Below, in pieces: positions 54,891-64,000 of a DNA stretch of 64,000 nucleotides (positions within the stretch are counted from its first letter, which is position 1; each line of letters begins with the position of its first letter). The notes beneath the pieces are model-generated. The model saw only the letters and a program-made list of their open reading frames with translations, was not told the DNA's origin and ran no database searches. The stretch is from positions 9,880,002 to 9,944,001 of the forward strand of contig CM067570.1 in the NCBI GenBank assembly GCA_034336665.1. The letters are read 5' to 3'. The DNA comes from Luscinia megarhynchos (lineage: Eukaryota; Chordata; Aves; Passeriformes; Turdidae). A program made the position numbers and the translations under genes.

Positions 54891-57130
54891 GATGCCAGAG
54901 ATCTGAATCTCTCTATTGTACAACTGCTGTGGCCCACAGTGATGCTCCCCAGAAGTCAGGAAGGACGCCTTGGACAGAATGAAAGGACACCACACCAGAG
55001 CTCTAAAGGTCCCAAATCAATAAGCAAAAGATATCTTCCCCACTTCTGGGGTAAATATATCTAAAATTTATAATTTACATCCGTTGGTTTCTTATTCTAT
55101 TATCCCGGTAATAGTGCTAACACTGACTATATTTTTAGTTTGGATAATTTGCTTCCATCCCATCTGTAAATATTCTATATGGATAATATAAGTACAAGAG
55201 ATGGTGCATACTGATCTATTAGCTGTTTCTGTATAGTGGAAGGTAGATTATTTCTTCAGCTGTGCTTCTTCTGTGCTTCAGCTGTGCCTCTGGCCCTGAA
55301 GATTTCTGGTTTTCATACTCAGATCACTTGCTCCCTCAAGTCATATCCCCTTTGCCAAATAAAGAATATGCATGAATAAATGTCCAGTAACAAATATAAA
55401 ATAACAGCCAGGCCACGCTTCTGTAAAATTAACATCCTTCCAGATGTTGCAGAACTACTTATTTTCTGTACTCATACTGTTAATTTTACCTATATTTTTA
55501 TGGCTTGTAATCATTTATGTGCTTCTACTTTATACTCTCACTTTATTTATGAAGTATTTTTGCTATAATCTTTCTTAAATGTACCCAACAAATATGTACT
55601 TTGGGCATCCAGTTAGTCTCTGATGTCACTGATGCTCCCCACATATCACAACACACCTCAAAAAGAAAAGCCTAGGTCAAGCCAAATTCAATTATTTGGG
55701 GGGATGATACTGGATTACAGAAAATTTTGTCATCCTCTGAATGGAGACAAATAGGGCACATTTTTCCTGTGATGCATTTTTAATTTCTGCTTATCCCCAG
55801 GTGGAAGGGAGAGATATATTGCCTGTAGCTGGACTGGCTCACATGTAGGAGGCATTCAGTCTCCCAGAAGACTTATTTGAGAGTGCAAGGAAGATTGGAC
55901 ATTTTACTGAAAGAATTGAGTTGCTGAAGTTTTTAACCCTGGCATGTAACCTGCTAAGAATTGAAAGTTTATTCATACTTTGATGGTCTCCTGAATGAAT
56001 GTGCTATATATTGTGATTTTGTAATGGTGTTTATGTTGAAAAACGAGATCGAGGTTTCAACGAGGTAACCACTAAAAGTCAGGAGAAAATATTATGTTGG
56101 GAATGAGGGAATTACTTTGACTATCTTCTTTCAAGGATCAATGAGGCAAGAATATTTGTAATAGCTTTTTCCTTTCCAGACAATTGACAACAAATTAAGC
56201 ATTGGGGAAGACAGCTGGAGAGACAGGGACAAAAGCCGTAGGCCTCATGTAACAGTTTGCTACAGCTGTTTGTGCAGGTCTGTGCCTTTGCTGTGAGTGT
56301 GATCACAGATTTCCTTTGTTTCCAGCATCACTCAGCAGCCAGGACTGATCACTGAACCAGTATCCTGATTGTCTTGCTATTCCTCACTCACTGTGATTTT
56401 GAATGGCTAATGAAGAACACTGGAGCAAACTTCTTGTGTCATAGGAAACATCAGCATCTTTCCACACTACCTCATATTCAGGCAGTCTCTGTCACAGAAA
56501 CCCAAGAACACGAGGGGAAGTCGGTACCAAAACATGTGTTTTCAGTTACTAAGAAACCAAAGGGCAGGTAATAGGTTTGGATCTAATGGCAATTGATAGT
56601 CAATATGTATGGAAAGCAAACTGCAGTCTTCTCATATATCCTCAAGAAACCAGAATTTAAAAGCTTATCACTTAATGCTGACAGCACAGGAAATACAGTC
56701 ATGGGTTTCACTATGGATTCAGAAAAGTACCTACATCCTTCTCACAGCACTTAAATGTGTGACTTATTTCATTCTTTCAACTATTCAATAGAGAGAGGAA
56801 AATGGATTTGTGAATTTCTGGTATCAGTGGAAAACAACCAGGTTATGGTGCTGATTTAGTTAGTTAGAGGTAGTGCTGCGACTGATTCACGTCTGATCTT
56901 AAGAAAGGACCTCTCACTCATCCAGTTTAGCACAGTTGGGCACACATTTACATCCCATAATTTCTATGTGGGATCATGAGAAGGATTAGCAGAGCACTGG
57001 ATACAGCACTGTTTTTATATCAGGATAGCCAGTTTTATTTTCCAGCCAAAAACTTTAATTCAGATGAGGTTAGTCCATGGATGTGAGCAAGGCAATAGAT
57101 TACACTGAGATAAGCAAAAGTGGATATGGG

Positions 57131-57170
57131 AAAAAAAAAAAAGAAAAAAAAAAAGTAGAAGAAAAAGGTT
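57131..57170 (+). repeat. A-rich tract
   Basis: Two A runs of about a dozen bases split by one G, then GTAGAAGAAAAA. It directly precedes the antisense CR1 end at 57,174. Confidence 0.9.
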
Positions 57171-57173
57171 TTG

Positions 57174-57270
57174 AATCAGAATCACAGAATCATTCAGCTT
57201 GGAAGGGAGCCCCTGAGATCATCTGAATGATCTGGTACAGCTCAAATGGAAGTTAAACCTTCAGGAGGAA
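57174..57270 (-). mobile_element. Short CR1 LINE 3' terminal fragment
   Basis: GAATCACAGAATCATTCAGC, TTGGAAGGGAGCCCCTGAGA and TCATCTGAATGATCTGGTAC match the first 80 or so bases of antisense CR1. Similarity then fades. It sits immediately after an A-rich tract (57,131-57,170). Confidence 0.88.
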
Positions 57271-57849
57271 ATTTGTGATTAAAGCTCTGCTGGCTGTTTG
57301 CAACATAAGTATATTATTTTTAAGTTGCTTAGATATTGTAACTTGCTTACCTATGAATTTTCTCCTAGAACAATAAAGTTACAGGATTTAACCTTGGTGG
57401 GACCAACTTCATTGACCTTTGACCTCAATACTCTCACTACTAGTACTAGTTCCAAAACCTGCCTCATGGGAAATTTGAACAAACACTCTAACTAGAGACT
57501 ATTCTTTTAAGATATTTTATTTGCTGTTCTTCTATTGCTCCATTTCTTTTTACGACTTAGAATGAAAATGAATAACTGAGAAATTAATCTGTTGTTAGAG
57601 TTTGTTTTTCCCCTAGATCTGCTATTAAACTTGCATACTGTGAAAGTTGTCTATGTGGTTTTAAAGATAATTTTGATGTTACGGTAGATTTTATATTTAG
57701 TAGAGCAATAGATAAATAAATAGTGCTTTAGGTAAAAATTACTGTTTTCACACACTTTCACTAATACAACATTACTCTTGTCAGTAAGATTGCCTGAAAA
57801 GACAAGTTGTGACAAAGATTCTATGAAATATCAGTGGAATTCTCCTAGT

Positions 57850-58085
57850 GCTCCCTCACCCAAGATGTGCCTGGATTTATCGCATGGAAATTCCAAGTCC
57901 CTTTAAGGCTCAGCGCAGAGTGAATTATTTCACGTGCCCGTGCTGCCATCTCGTGAGAGTCAAGCCTCCTGCACCAGTCCTGTGTCAGCACAGTGTCACC
58001 TGCTGTCTGAGCACTCTGCGTGTGACACCGTCATCAGCTCGAAAGGCTGTAACAGCTCGGCTCTTACTGATGGCTCCTACAAGTC
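57850..58085. other. GC-richer island in the intergenic region
   Basis: This stretch carries scattered CpGs, a TTTCACGTGCCCGTG E-box (CACGTG) near 57,930, and repeated GTGTCA/TGACAC words (GTGTCACC near 57,992, GTGTGACACC near 58,020). It does not match the repeats I know. A distal regulatory element is possible. Confidence 0.25.
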
Positions 58086-58990
58086 ATAACTCAACACTCT
58101 TCTGATCTCATCCTGGTGAGAACTTCTCAGGATGAAGAGCATTTAATGTGCTTTACATAAGATCCTTCACTTAAATGAGGGCGGCCAGGCCAAAGCCAAA
58201 TTATTTTTTCCCTTCTATATTTGCATAATACCAAGAGGAAATTAATGGTTTATAGACACATTAATTCCAAAGACATCAGAATATAAAAATGTGATGACAG
58301 GCTTTGTGATCCACTGAGACGACAGGTCTCATGCAGCAAGTCCTGCTGTAGCTATCATTCTGCATGATTGAAATTGGACACTGAAAGCTATTGTAGATTG
58401 TCTTGAAACCTCTTTTACAATTGCAGCACAATTCTAAGGTCTGTAATATATCAACCCCCTCATTATATCTCTACCTGTCTAACTGAAACATTCTCTCTTA
58501 AATTTCTGCGTCCTCTAATAATATTTTACTGTGGTCAAGACATCCCTTAAGCCTGATTTTGGAAAACAAAGGTTGCTTTCTTAGCTATGCTCATTGTTAT
58601 TCACCTGCTTTTTTCTGTTGGCTCTGTGTAGATTGCAGGATAGATGGATAGACAAAAATTACTTCCTAATTCTACACTTACAGGGATTTGGAGAACTACC
58701 AAAATAGTTTCAAATAATAATCACTGATATTCATGGCCTACTTGTCTTATAAAAAGCTCCTTATTTTGTGAAATGTTCCCTTGTTAAGACCACACAACTT
58801 TTTGAAAGCTCAAAGGAAAGCCTAACATTAGTTTGTACTGGTGCTCAATCATGCTTAGTCTAGTACTTAATTACATCACTAGAACTTGTTAGTAGTGGTA
58901 GCAAGAGACTTTTAGACTTACACTGAATGTGAACTTGCCTTGGTTTTCCTAGGTAGGTACTGGAAAAACCCATTTTCTGATGAAACTGGA

Positions 58991-59020
58991 TTGATTGATT
59001 GAGTGATTGATTGATTGATA
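58991..59020 (+). repeat. (TTGA)n tetranucleotide repeat
   Basis: TTGATTGATTGAGTGATTGA followed by further TTGA units, about seven in all with one interruption. Confidence 0.93.
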
Positions 59021-60321
59021 AGGATCTTCTGTCGGGTTTATTAGCTTAATTTTCTCTGCTTTCTCTCCTTCCTGCAACAAAAGAGCATTGTTCTGTTTTA
59101 CTTGAGAATTGTTCCCTCAAAGATCTCTGCTCCTCAAAAGCCTGTGTTCTGTGTATATTTATTTCTTCATCATTATTAAGCACATCAGTCTTACACAGAG
59201 CTTTCTGTAAAACCCTGGTGTTTCAACTCACTCTGTAAATAATTTAGGTTAAGAACAAGCTTTTTGTTATTTTCAGTGATGCTTCATGCAATATGGACAG
59301 CACCTCAAGCATTAAGATTGCAAATATAACTACATGTATGTTTTAATTATTCATCATTCAGGCAGCTCTTCCTTGGCTAATGATTTGAGTCTTTTTTTCC
59401 ACATATATTCCTGCTTTTTATTTACCTCACATTTGCCAGCTTCTTTCTTCTTTTCTGATTGACATTAGCATTATTTCTACACCAAATATGGGTGAAACCT
59501 GGAAGATTATCAGTTTTCTTTCACAAAGGCCTCAGCCATATCCAAAACCATGTCCTGGAACTGTTTGAGGAATGTTAGTTATCTCACAAAGAGGAGGAAA
59601 AGATAAAAATGGCTCTACTAAATGGAATTAAATTTTCTCTCTGAAAGATATTTTGACGATAAATACAAGTAACAATATAATATTTTGTATGAATGCAGCT
59701 CATGACTTTAAAGCATTTCAGTATGTTAGACAAAGAAGGAATTTTTTTATCACAGTTTTACCATAACAACCAGACAGGTCCAGAGATATTCAGTGATTTC
59801 CCACACTGTTCCAATAATGAAAGCCAGTGTCGAGTCAGAAAAAGTATCCATCTTTTCTCATGGCTGACTCTGCTCAGCATACATTGCTGCAAACCCTTGC
59901 AGTTATACCATGAATCTCTAAACAGCTTGTTCTTGTCTTTAAAGAGTGACTACTTGGAGCTATGTGACCTCAAGAATTTTAATTATTTATGCATTTTTTA
60001 ACCTTTGCAGTTGCATTTTTAAAAATTATTTATAAGAAAATCTTGCTACTTCATCTGTAGTTTCAAAACTGTTCACTTGGCAAGAATGAGACCTAATAGC
60101 TTTCTGTATTCATTTTCCTTTGCATGAATAAAAATGAAGTGCTGGCTGATCTATGTGTCTTCAAATGATGTGATTGTGGAGGGGATTGGGTTTTTACATT
60201 ACCTGTTGCTAAACACCTTGCAATAATTCTTCCTTATTTAAATACTGTACCCACATCTATCAGTTGAGTAAGAATTCATCCATGAACTTCCAGAAACTAC
60301 CTTAAGAAGAAAGTATACCAA

Positions 60322-60340
60322 TGGCTCTGGCTCTGGCTCT
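60322..60340 (+). repeat. Three-copy TGGCTC hexamer
   Basis: TGGCTCTGGCTCTGGCTCT, a perfect three-unit hexamer in otherwise unique sequence. Confidence 0.9.
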
Positions 60341-60848
60341 GATAGTTGCCATACATCTTTTTGAGCTTTTTTCATCTTTCTTTTTTCTCATTCTAGTTTA
60401 TATTCCTTCCTTCAGCTGTTCTATTACAGTGATTTTATAATTTTGAGTTTTCCAAAGAGAAGAATTGAAGAATTCTTGCCAGAAAACCCTTCTCAGTAAT
60501 TGTTTTCTTTGGGGATTTGCTTGATAGGATGATAAATATCTCCACAATATATTTTTAATTCAAGTTTGTCATAGTTTCAGCCTAAATGTTAACATGGTAA
60601 TAATAACACAATTTACACATTGGGAGAGCAGAGATATTGAATATTTATACACATTTCTACTATGCAACCACATTTTCACCCTGAGTAAATGTAATTGCTT
60701 ACAATTCTGTGTGTTCACAAGGTCTATTTATCCAGCTAATAAAAGCGAGGGAGTGCAGAATACTGATATGGCAGTGATACACAGTGTGTGTGTTTGTGAG
60801 CGTGGGGCTTGAGGCACCTCCCTCGCTGATCCGCGCACAGGAGCGTTG

Positions 60849-60917
60849 TCTGGGAACTCCACGGTAGATTCTCTGGGAACTCCACGGAAGATTCTCTGGG
60901 AATTCCACAGAAGGTTT
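60849..60917 (+). repeat. Three-copy 23-bp tandem repeat upstream of gene B
   Basis: Three contiguous 23-base units begin TCTGGGAACTCCACGG, TCTGGGAACTCCACGG and TCTGGGAATTCCACAG. Units 1 and 2 differ at one base and unit 3 at several. Each holds a near-palindromic GGGAAYTCC core resembling a kappaB site. The array lies about 780 bases before the gene B start codon. Confidence 0.9.
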
Positions 60918-61029
60918 ACCGAGCTGGGAGCCAGCGTGCAGAACCAAGAAGCGATGGATCCTCACAGCACGGCCCAGCAGCTCCTTTCCCACGCCAGCCC
61001 GCGTTACCTCGGTGTCCCTGCGGCAGCGC

Positions 61030-61268
61030 AGGCAGGACAAGAGGACAGAGCCTCGAGCTGCGCCTGGGGACATTCCGGAGGCTGGACACGAGAAGGAACT
61101 TCTCCACTGAAAGGGTGGTTAGACAGTGGAATGGGCTGCCCAGGGATGTGGTTAAGTAGCCTGGAAGTGTTTAAGAAAGGCTGGAAGTGGCACTGAGTGC
61201 CAGGGTCTGGCTGACGTGCTGGTGTGCGGTCACACGCTGGACTGGACGAGCAGGGCTCAACCTGATCT
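61030..61268 (+). mobile_element. CR1 LINE fragment just upstream of the gene B promoter
   Basis: Segments such as GGCAGGACAAGAGGACAGAG, CTTCTCCACTGAAAGGGTGG, GGAATGGGCTGCCCAGGGAT and GGCACTGAGTGCCAGGGTCT follow the CR1 consensus in order. The copy ends near GGACTGGACGAGC without the terminal ATTCTATG repeats. It abuts the gene B CpG island and has several CpGs of its own, so island and repeat grade into one another. Confidence 0.92.
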
Positions 61269-61507
61269 CCGTGACCACTCACCTGCAGGGCTCGGTTTTC
61301 CACTTATTTTACGAGTGTACGGAGCCCCTGTCCCGCAGGCATTGCTCGTCCCAAAGATTCCCTAGGGAACCGAACAACGCCGCTGCCGGACAGCAGCCAC
61401 ACGGGCACTGCCGGCTCCATGGGCGTGCCCTCAGGGAAGGGCGGGGCGGGGCGAACAGCGCCCCCTCGCGGCCCGCCCTAGCCCCGCCCTTTCCCCTCTC
61501 GCCTCCC

Positions 61508-61512
61508 ATTGG
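61508..61512 (-). promoter_or_regulatory. CCAAT box 1 (inverted, ATTGG)
   Basis: The sequence CCCATTGGCT gives an inverted CCAAT box with good flanks for NF-Y, 189 bases before the gene B start codon. Confidence 0.55.
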
Positions 61513-61533
61513 CTCGCCCCCGCCCGCTCTCCG

Positions 61534-61538
61534 CCAAT
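61534..61538 (+). promoter_or_regulatory. CCAAT box 2 (direct)
   Basis: CCGCCAATCC is a direct CCAAT box 26 bases from box 1. Closely spaced CCAAT boxes within one helical face are a hallmark of NF-Y-driven promoters. Confidence 0.55.
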
Positions 61539-61569
61539 CCCCGGCCGTGCTGCCCAGCTCATCCTTCCC

Positions 61570-61579
61570 TTTCCCGCGC
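61570..61579 (+). promoter_or_regulatory. E2F-type site TTTCCCGCGC
   Basis: This is a perfect match to the E2F consensus TTTSSCGC, lying between CCAAT boxes 2 and 3 and about 120 bases upstream of the start codon. That is the distance at which functional E2F sites usually sit. It suggests G1/S or proliferation-linked expression of gene B. This is motif-based inference. Confidence 0.55.
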
Positions 61580-61646
61580 CCGCAGCCGCCGGCGCGCCGC
61601 GAGGCGGGGCCGTTGGCCCCGCCCCCTCCGCACGGACCGGGTGGTG

Positions 61647-61651
61647 ATTGG
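61647..61651 (-). promoter_or_regulatory. CCAAT box 3 (inverted, ATTGG)
   Basis: GTGATTGGCC lies about 50 bases before the gene B start codon. The core GATTGGC is the preferred NF-Y form. It may lie just upstream of, or inside, the transcribed leader depending on the start site. Confidence 0.55.
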
Positions 61652-61700
61652 CCGGCGCTGGCGGGGGCGGTGCGGACGTGGGCGGGGCCGGGCCGGGGCC

Positions 61701-61733
61701 ATGGCCGCGCTGGGGGCTGCGCGGCCCCGCAAG
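61701..61733 (+). CDS. Gene B, exon 1 coding part (11 codons), product not identified
   Basis: The start codon has a near-perfect Kozak context, GGGGCCATGG. It opens MAALGAARPRK, followed directly by a donor AAG|GTGCGTG in phase 0. The short Ala/Arg-rich first exon inside a CpG island is typical of vertebrate housekeeping or cell-cycle genes. The start was preferred over an upstream in-frame ATG at 61,509 because that one lies within the promoter motifs and has a poorer context. The small basic peptide does not reveal the family. Confidence 0.75.
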
Positions 61734-62728
61734 GTGCGTGAGGGCCGGGGGAGCGGGCGGGCTCGGTCCGTGTTCGGGGTGTCCTCGCCAGAGCCCGGGG
61801 CTGCTCCGAGGGGGTGAGGGGGCATGAGGGGTCCCCTCTGCCGTCCGCGTAACGACTCCTGCACGAGGTCGGGCCTTCCGCGGCCGAGCCCGGCTTGCAC
61901 CGCAGCCCCTGACGATGGTCCTGAGGTGCTGTGTGCGCTGCTGGGCCTGTCTCTCTGCCTGAGAGTCGGGAGCTCCTAGAGCGGCTTCAGCGGCCAGCAG
62001 CGAGGATCAGGGTGGTCTGGAGCCTCTGGGAGCCTTCCCTTACGAGGAGAGGCTGAAGGGGCTGTGAGTGTTCAGCCTCGAGAGGAGATGACTGAGAGCG
62101 CACCTTTGTGTATGCGTAGCTAAAGGCGGGGTCGGAGGATGGAGCCAGCAATAGGACACGAGCAATGGGCAGAAACCGATGCACAGGAAGCTCCACCTGG
62201 ACATGAGGAAGAGCAGGTTGCTCAGAGAGCGTGTGGAGTCTCCCTCACTGGAGATACTCAGGAACAGGATGCAGACCTGTGCCATGTGGGGTAGCTCTGG
62301 GATGGCCCTGCTTGAGCCGCTGTGGTCCCTTCCTGCCTCAGCCATGCCGTGATTCTGTGGCTCTGTTTCTGTGCTCTGGCCATAGATGGTACTTAAAGAC
62401 TCCACAGTTCAAGTTTGTATTTATCAAGCATGGTTTCCATTTGAAACACATTTGTACATCGGCTCTTGGGGAGCCCTTAAGTAAGTGGCTGTGTCTGTCA
62501 AGTGCTGTGGAAGTTAACAAAGCATCCTGCTGTCAAGGCGTGTTTTGTCAAGTGAAACCTACAAGTTTCAGGCTCTGCTGGCAGCAGTTGCCCCCTTGGC
62601 TTGAGAGCTGTAACTTCTCTTGAACTGATCTATCTTGGCAAAAATTCTTGGAATTGGTAGGCAATAGTAGTCTTCAAGTGTTGTGAAAACACTTCGTGAA
62701 AATCAAAGTTTATTTCTGCATTCAACAG
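61734..62728 (+). other. Gene B intron 1
   Basis: The intron of 995 bases runs from GTGCGTG to a TTCAACAG acceptor. Its first part is still CpG-rich; its middle is occupied by a CR1 fragment in the sense orientation (62,005-62,360). The remainder shows nothing else recognisable. Confidence 0.7.
62005..62360 (+). mobile_element. CR1 LINE 3' fragment in gene B intron 1
   Basis: The stretch reads like the avian CR1 3' end: CCTTACGAGGAGAGGCTGAA, GTTCAGCCTCGAGAGGAG, GGATGGAGCCAGCAATAGGA, GCAATGGGCAGAAACCGATG, CAGGAAGCTCCACCTGGACA, and a terminal GTGATTCTGTGG. It is 5'-truncated, as most CR1 copies are. An internal segment around 62,095-62,130 is lost or replaced, and the part after the heading GTGTGGAGTCTCC is shortened. 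It lies in sense orientation to gene B. CR1 is the dominant LINE of birds, which makes this the best organism clue in the window. Confidence 0.95.
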
Positions 62729-62784
62729 GCTCTGTCTTCTGGAAGGCTGTCAGGAGCAGCTAAACTAACAAATGGAAGAAATCA
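62729..62784 (+). CDS. Gene B, exon 2 (56 bases)
   Basis: The acceptor TTTCTGCATTCAACAG precedes 56 bases that continue the exon 1 frame with no stop: ALSSGRLSGAAKLTNGRN plus two bases. The donor ATCA|GTAAGG follows. The peptide is rich in Ser, Gly, Lys and Arg and looks disordered, without a domain. The fit of phase (0 in, 2 out) with both neighbouring exons is the main evidence. Confidence 0.72.
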
Positions 62785-63255
62785 GTAAGGCCTTATTCAC
62801 TAATACTGTTTTAAATTGTGTCTATCTGTGAGCATTTGGAAGCCTTATACTAGTCATACCTCACAATTGAGCAAAAAAATCTTTGTGTGTATAAAACATT
62901 TTTACCTGAAAGGTTCTAAGCAGCCCATAAACAGACAAGCACAAACTGAATAGAAATTTTACATATAAAAATACAGATTTCACTGTTCATATTTTATTTG
63001 TAAAAGAATGAATGTATGTAATTACTAGCTGTATGTAAGGCTGTTGAGTGGAGACTGATTCTTCTCTGACATAAATTGTTATTATTTGCTTAAATTGCTT
63101 GTTGCAGCCATGCAAAGTTTTCAGGAAAAAAGTTACTTTGTTTCATGATGAAATTAATTTGCTTGCTATTATTGAATGAAAACTAGTTTTGTTTTTTTCT
63201 CTTGCTTTGTTTCCTATTAAGGAGGTTGTATAAACCGTGAATTTCACTTTTTCAG
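62785..63255 (+). other. Gene B intron 2
   Basis: The intron of 471 bases runs from GTAAGG to a strong pyrimidine-rich acceptor, TTTCACTTTTTCAG. It is AT-rich with no repeats or motifs that I recognise. Confidence 0.7.
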
Positions 63256-63319
63256 GTTTGGCTTTAGGAAAGGATGTCATTCTGATGTAGCATTCCATTC
63301 TACTCAATCTGACAATAAG
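63256..63319 (+). CDS. Gene B, exon 3 (64 bases)
   Basis: After the acceptor TTTTTCAG, the first base completes the split Gln codon (CA|G) from exon 2. The frame continues as FGFRKGCHSDVAFHSTQSDN followed by Lys, with a donor AAG|GTAATT in phase 0. The peptide, with alternating aromatic, basic and Ser/Thr residues, is more protein-like than chance frames nearby. I do not recognise the family. Confidence 0.72.
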
Positions 63320-63978
63320 GTAATTAAATGGCTCTTTAACACAGTCATCCCTGTTATATAAAGAGAAGTGAAATTGGAATACCTTGAGTAACAGAAGAAA
63401 ACCAGATTAATTTAGATCCTAAATAATTTGCATCTGAACCTGAAATTGCTCCTGCAAGACAAGCAAGAGTGTCTGTACTGCATCTTGCAGATAGGAGCAA
63501 ATGGGCTTTGTGTGCAGCGAGTTTGTCCCTGACAGATCTCCCCAAGGCACAGGACACGTTTTGCAAACACAAATAAGCTGCTCCCAGAAGAGCAGCCACC
63601 CTTGTTAGGTTTTTTTACTGGAAAGAAAGAGTAGCATGGAGTCAGTGCTGCAGTACTGAGCCAGTTTCTTCAAAACACAAGTAGGCTGTATTGTACAAAT
63701 GTACATGGAAATAAGGATAAAAAACATACATGTAATTAATGTAAAACTGAGCAAATGGACATAGGTGTAACAGCACAATTTATTTATTTTGCAGAATCTC
63801 TGTGTTTGCCAGCTTCCATGTAACTGCAAAGTAGTGCATGGGCAATGATACATTTTTTGGTCATGAGTTGTTCTTTGTCAGGTGGCAGATTGGGGTATGC
63901 TTACCTCTATAACAGCATCTTGATTTACTAAAAGAAAACAGTGCTACTCATTTACTGACTGCAGTGCTCTTTGTGCAG
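63320..63978 (+). other. Gene B intron 3
   Basis: The intron of 659 bases runs from GTAATT to CTCTTTGTGCAG. A possible in-frame 36-base mini-exon at 63,795-63,830 is discussed under findings. No repeats are recognised. Confidence 0.5.
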
Positions 63979-64000
63979 GTTGATACTACTCATAATGGAC
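63979..64000 (+). CDS. Gene B, exon 4 (start only, cut by the window edge)
   Basis: The acceptor CTCTTTGTGCAG is followed by GTTGATACTACTCATAATGG, read in phase 0 after exon 3 as VDTTHNG plus one base. The frame is open to the window end, and the polar composition resembles exon 3. Only 22 bases are visible, so this rests on acceptor quality and phase. Confidence 0.5.

Larger units (their letters stand above)
54891..61029. other. Intergenic stretch leading to gene B
   Basis: AT-rich sequence with a CR1 end at 57.2 kb, a GC-richer island at 57.9 kb, a tetranucleotide repeat at 59.0 kb and, from about 60,780, rising CpG content with the 23-bp tandem repeat. No coding exon was recognised. Confidence 0.6.
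61300..61735 (+). promoter_or_regulatory. CpG island promoter of gene B
   Basis: A compact GC-rich, CpG-dense block ends at the gene B start codon. It carries GC boxes (GGGCGGGGCGGGGC near 61,440; GGGCGGGGCC near 61,680), three CCAAT boxes at 61,508, 61,534 and 61,647, and an E2F-type TTTCCCGC at 61,570. There is no TATA box. CCAAT plus E2F plus GC boxes just upstream of a TATA-less start is typical of growth- and cell-cycle-regulated promoters. The likely transcription start is within about 100 bases upstream of 61,701. Confidence 0.85.

Noticed and set aside
61187..61900. Frames of 100-184 codons across the gene B promoter
   Set aside because: They cross a CR1 repeat and the promoter motifs and are GC-composition artefacts.
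1..64000. CRISPR arrays, insertion sequences, phage or operon structure, intact retroviral genes
   Set aside because: No regularly spaced direct repeats, no long clustered frames and no LTR pairs or polymerase-like frames were seen. Composition and repeats are those of a vertebrate nuclear genome.

Overview
This window looks like bird nuclear DNA. The strongest reason is a set of CR1 LINE fragments with the avian 3' end, including one excellent copy at 62,005-62,360. The AT-rich, repeat-poor background, a few decayed MIR-like SINEs and two sharp CpG islands also fit. There are no bacterial operons, phage genes or CRISPR arrays. Almost all open frames of 60-180 codons across the window behave as chance frames; coding sequence is confined to short, spliced exons.

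Layout. (1) Positions 1-30,020 are non-coding and most simply the first intron (perhaps more) of gene A, which is transcribed leftward. (2) Positions 29,470-30,780 are a CpG island with the promoter, 5' leader and first coding exon of gene A (30,021-30,093, minus strand). That exon has 24 codons plus one base and a textbook splice donor. (3) Positions 30,800-61,000 are an intergenic stretch of about 30 kb. It holds only decayed interspersed repeats, microsatellites and possible regulatory islands. (4) Positions 61,300-61,735 are a second CpG island, the promoter of gene B, which is transcribed rightward. Three exons and the start of a fourth (61,701-61,733; 62,729-62,784; 63,256-63,319; 63,979-64,000+) join in one open frame. 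Genes A and B therefore point away from each other from promoters about 31 kb apart.

I could not identify either gene from its short N-terminal peptide, so no symbols are given. The gene B promoter combines three CCAAT boxes, GC boxes and a perfect E2F-type site, an architecture common in cell-cycle and DNA-replication genes. That is an inference from motifs only. Gene A has a short upstream open frame in its predicted leader and an exon-embedded RE1 half-site.

I see no clear sign of a novel biological system. The most useful leads are the unidentified genes, four non-coding islands whose CpG content or motif density stands out (about 16.1, 22.6, 27.4 and 57.9 kb), and a 23-bp tandem repeat with kappaB-like cores upstream of gene B.
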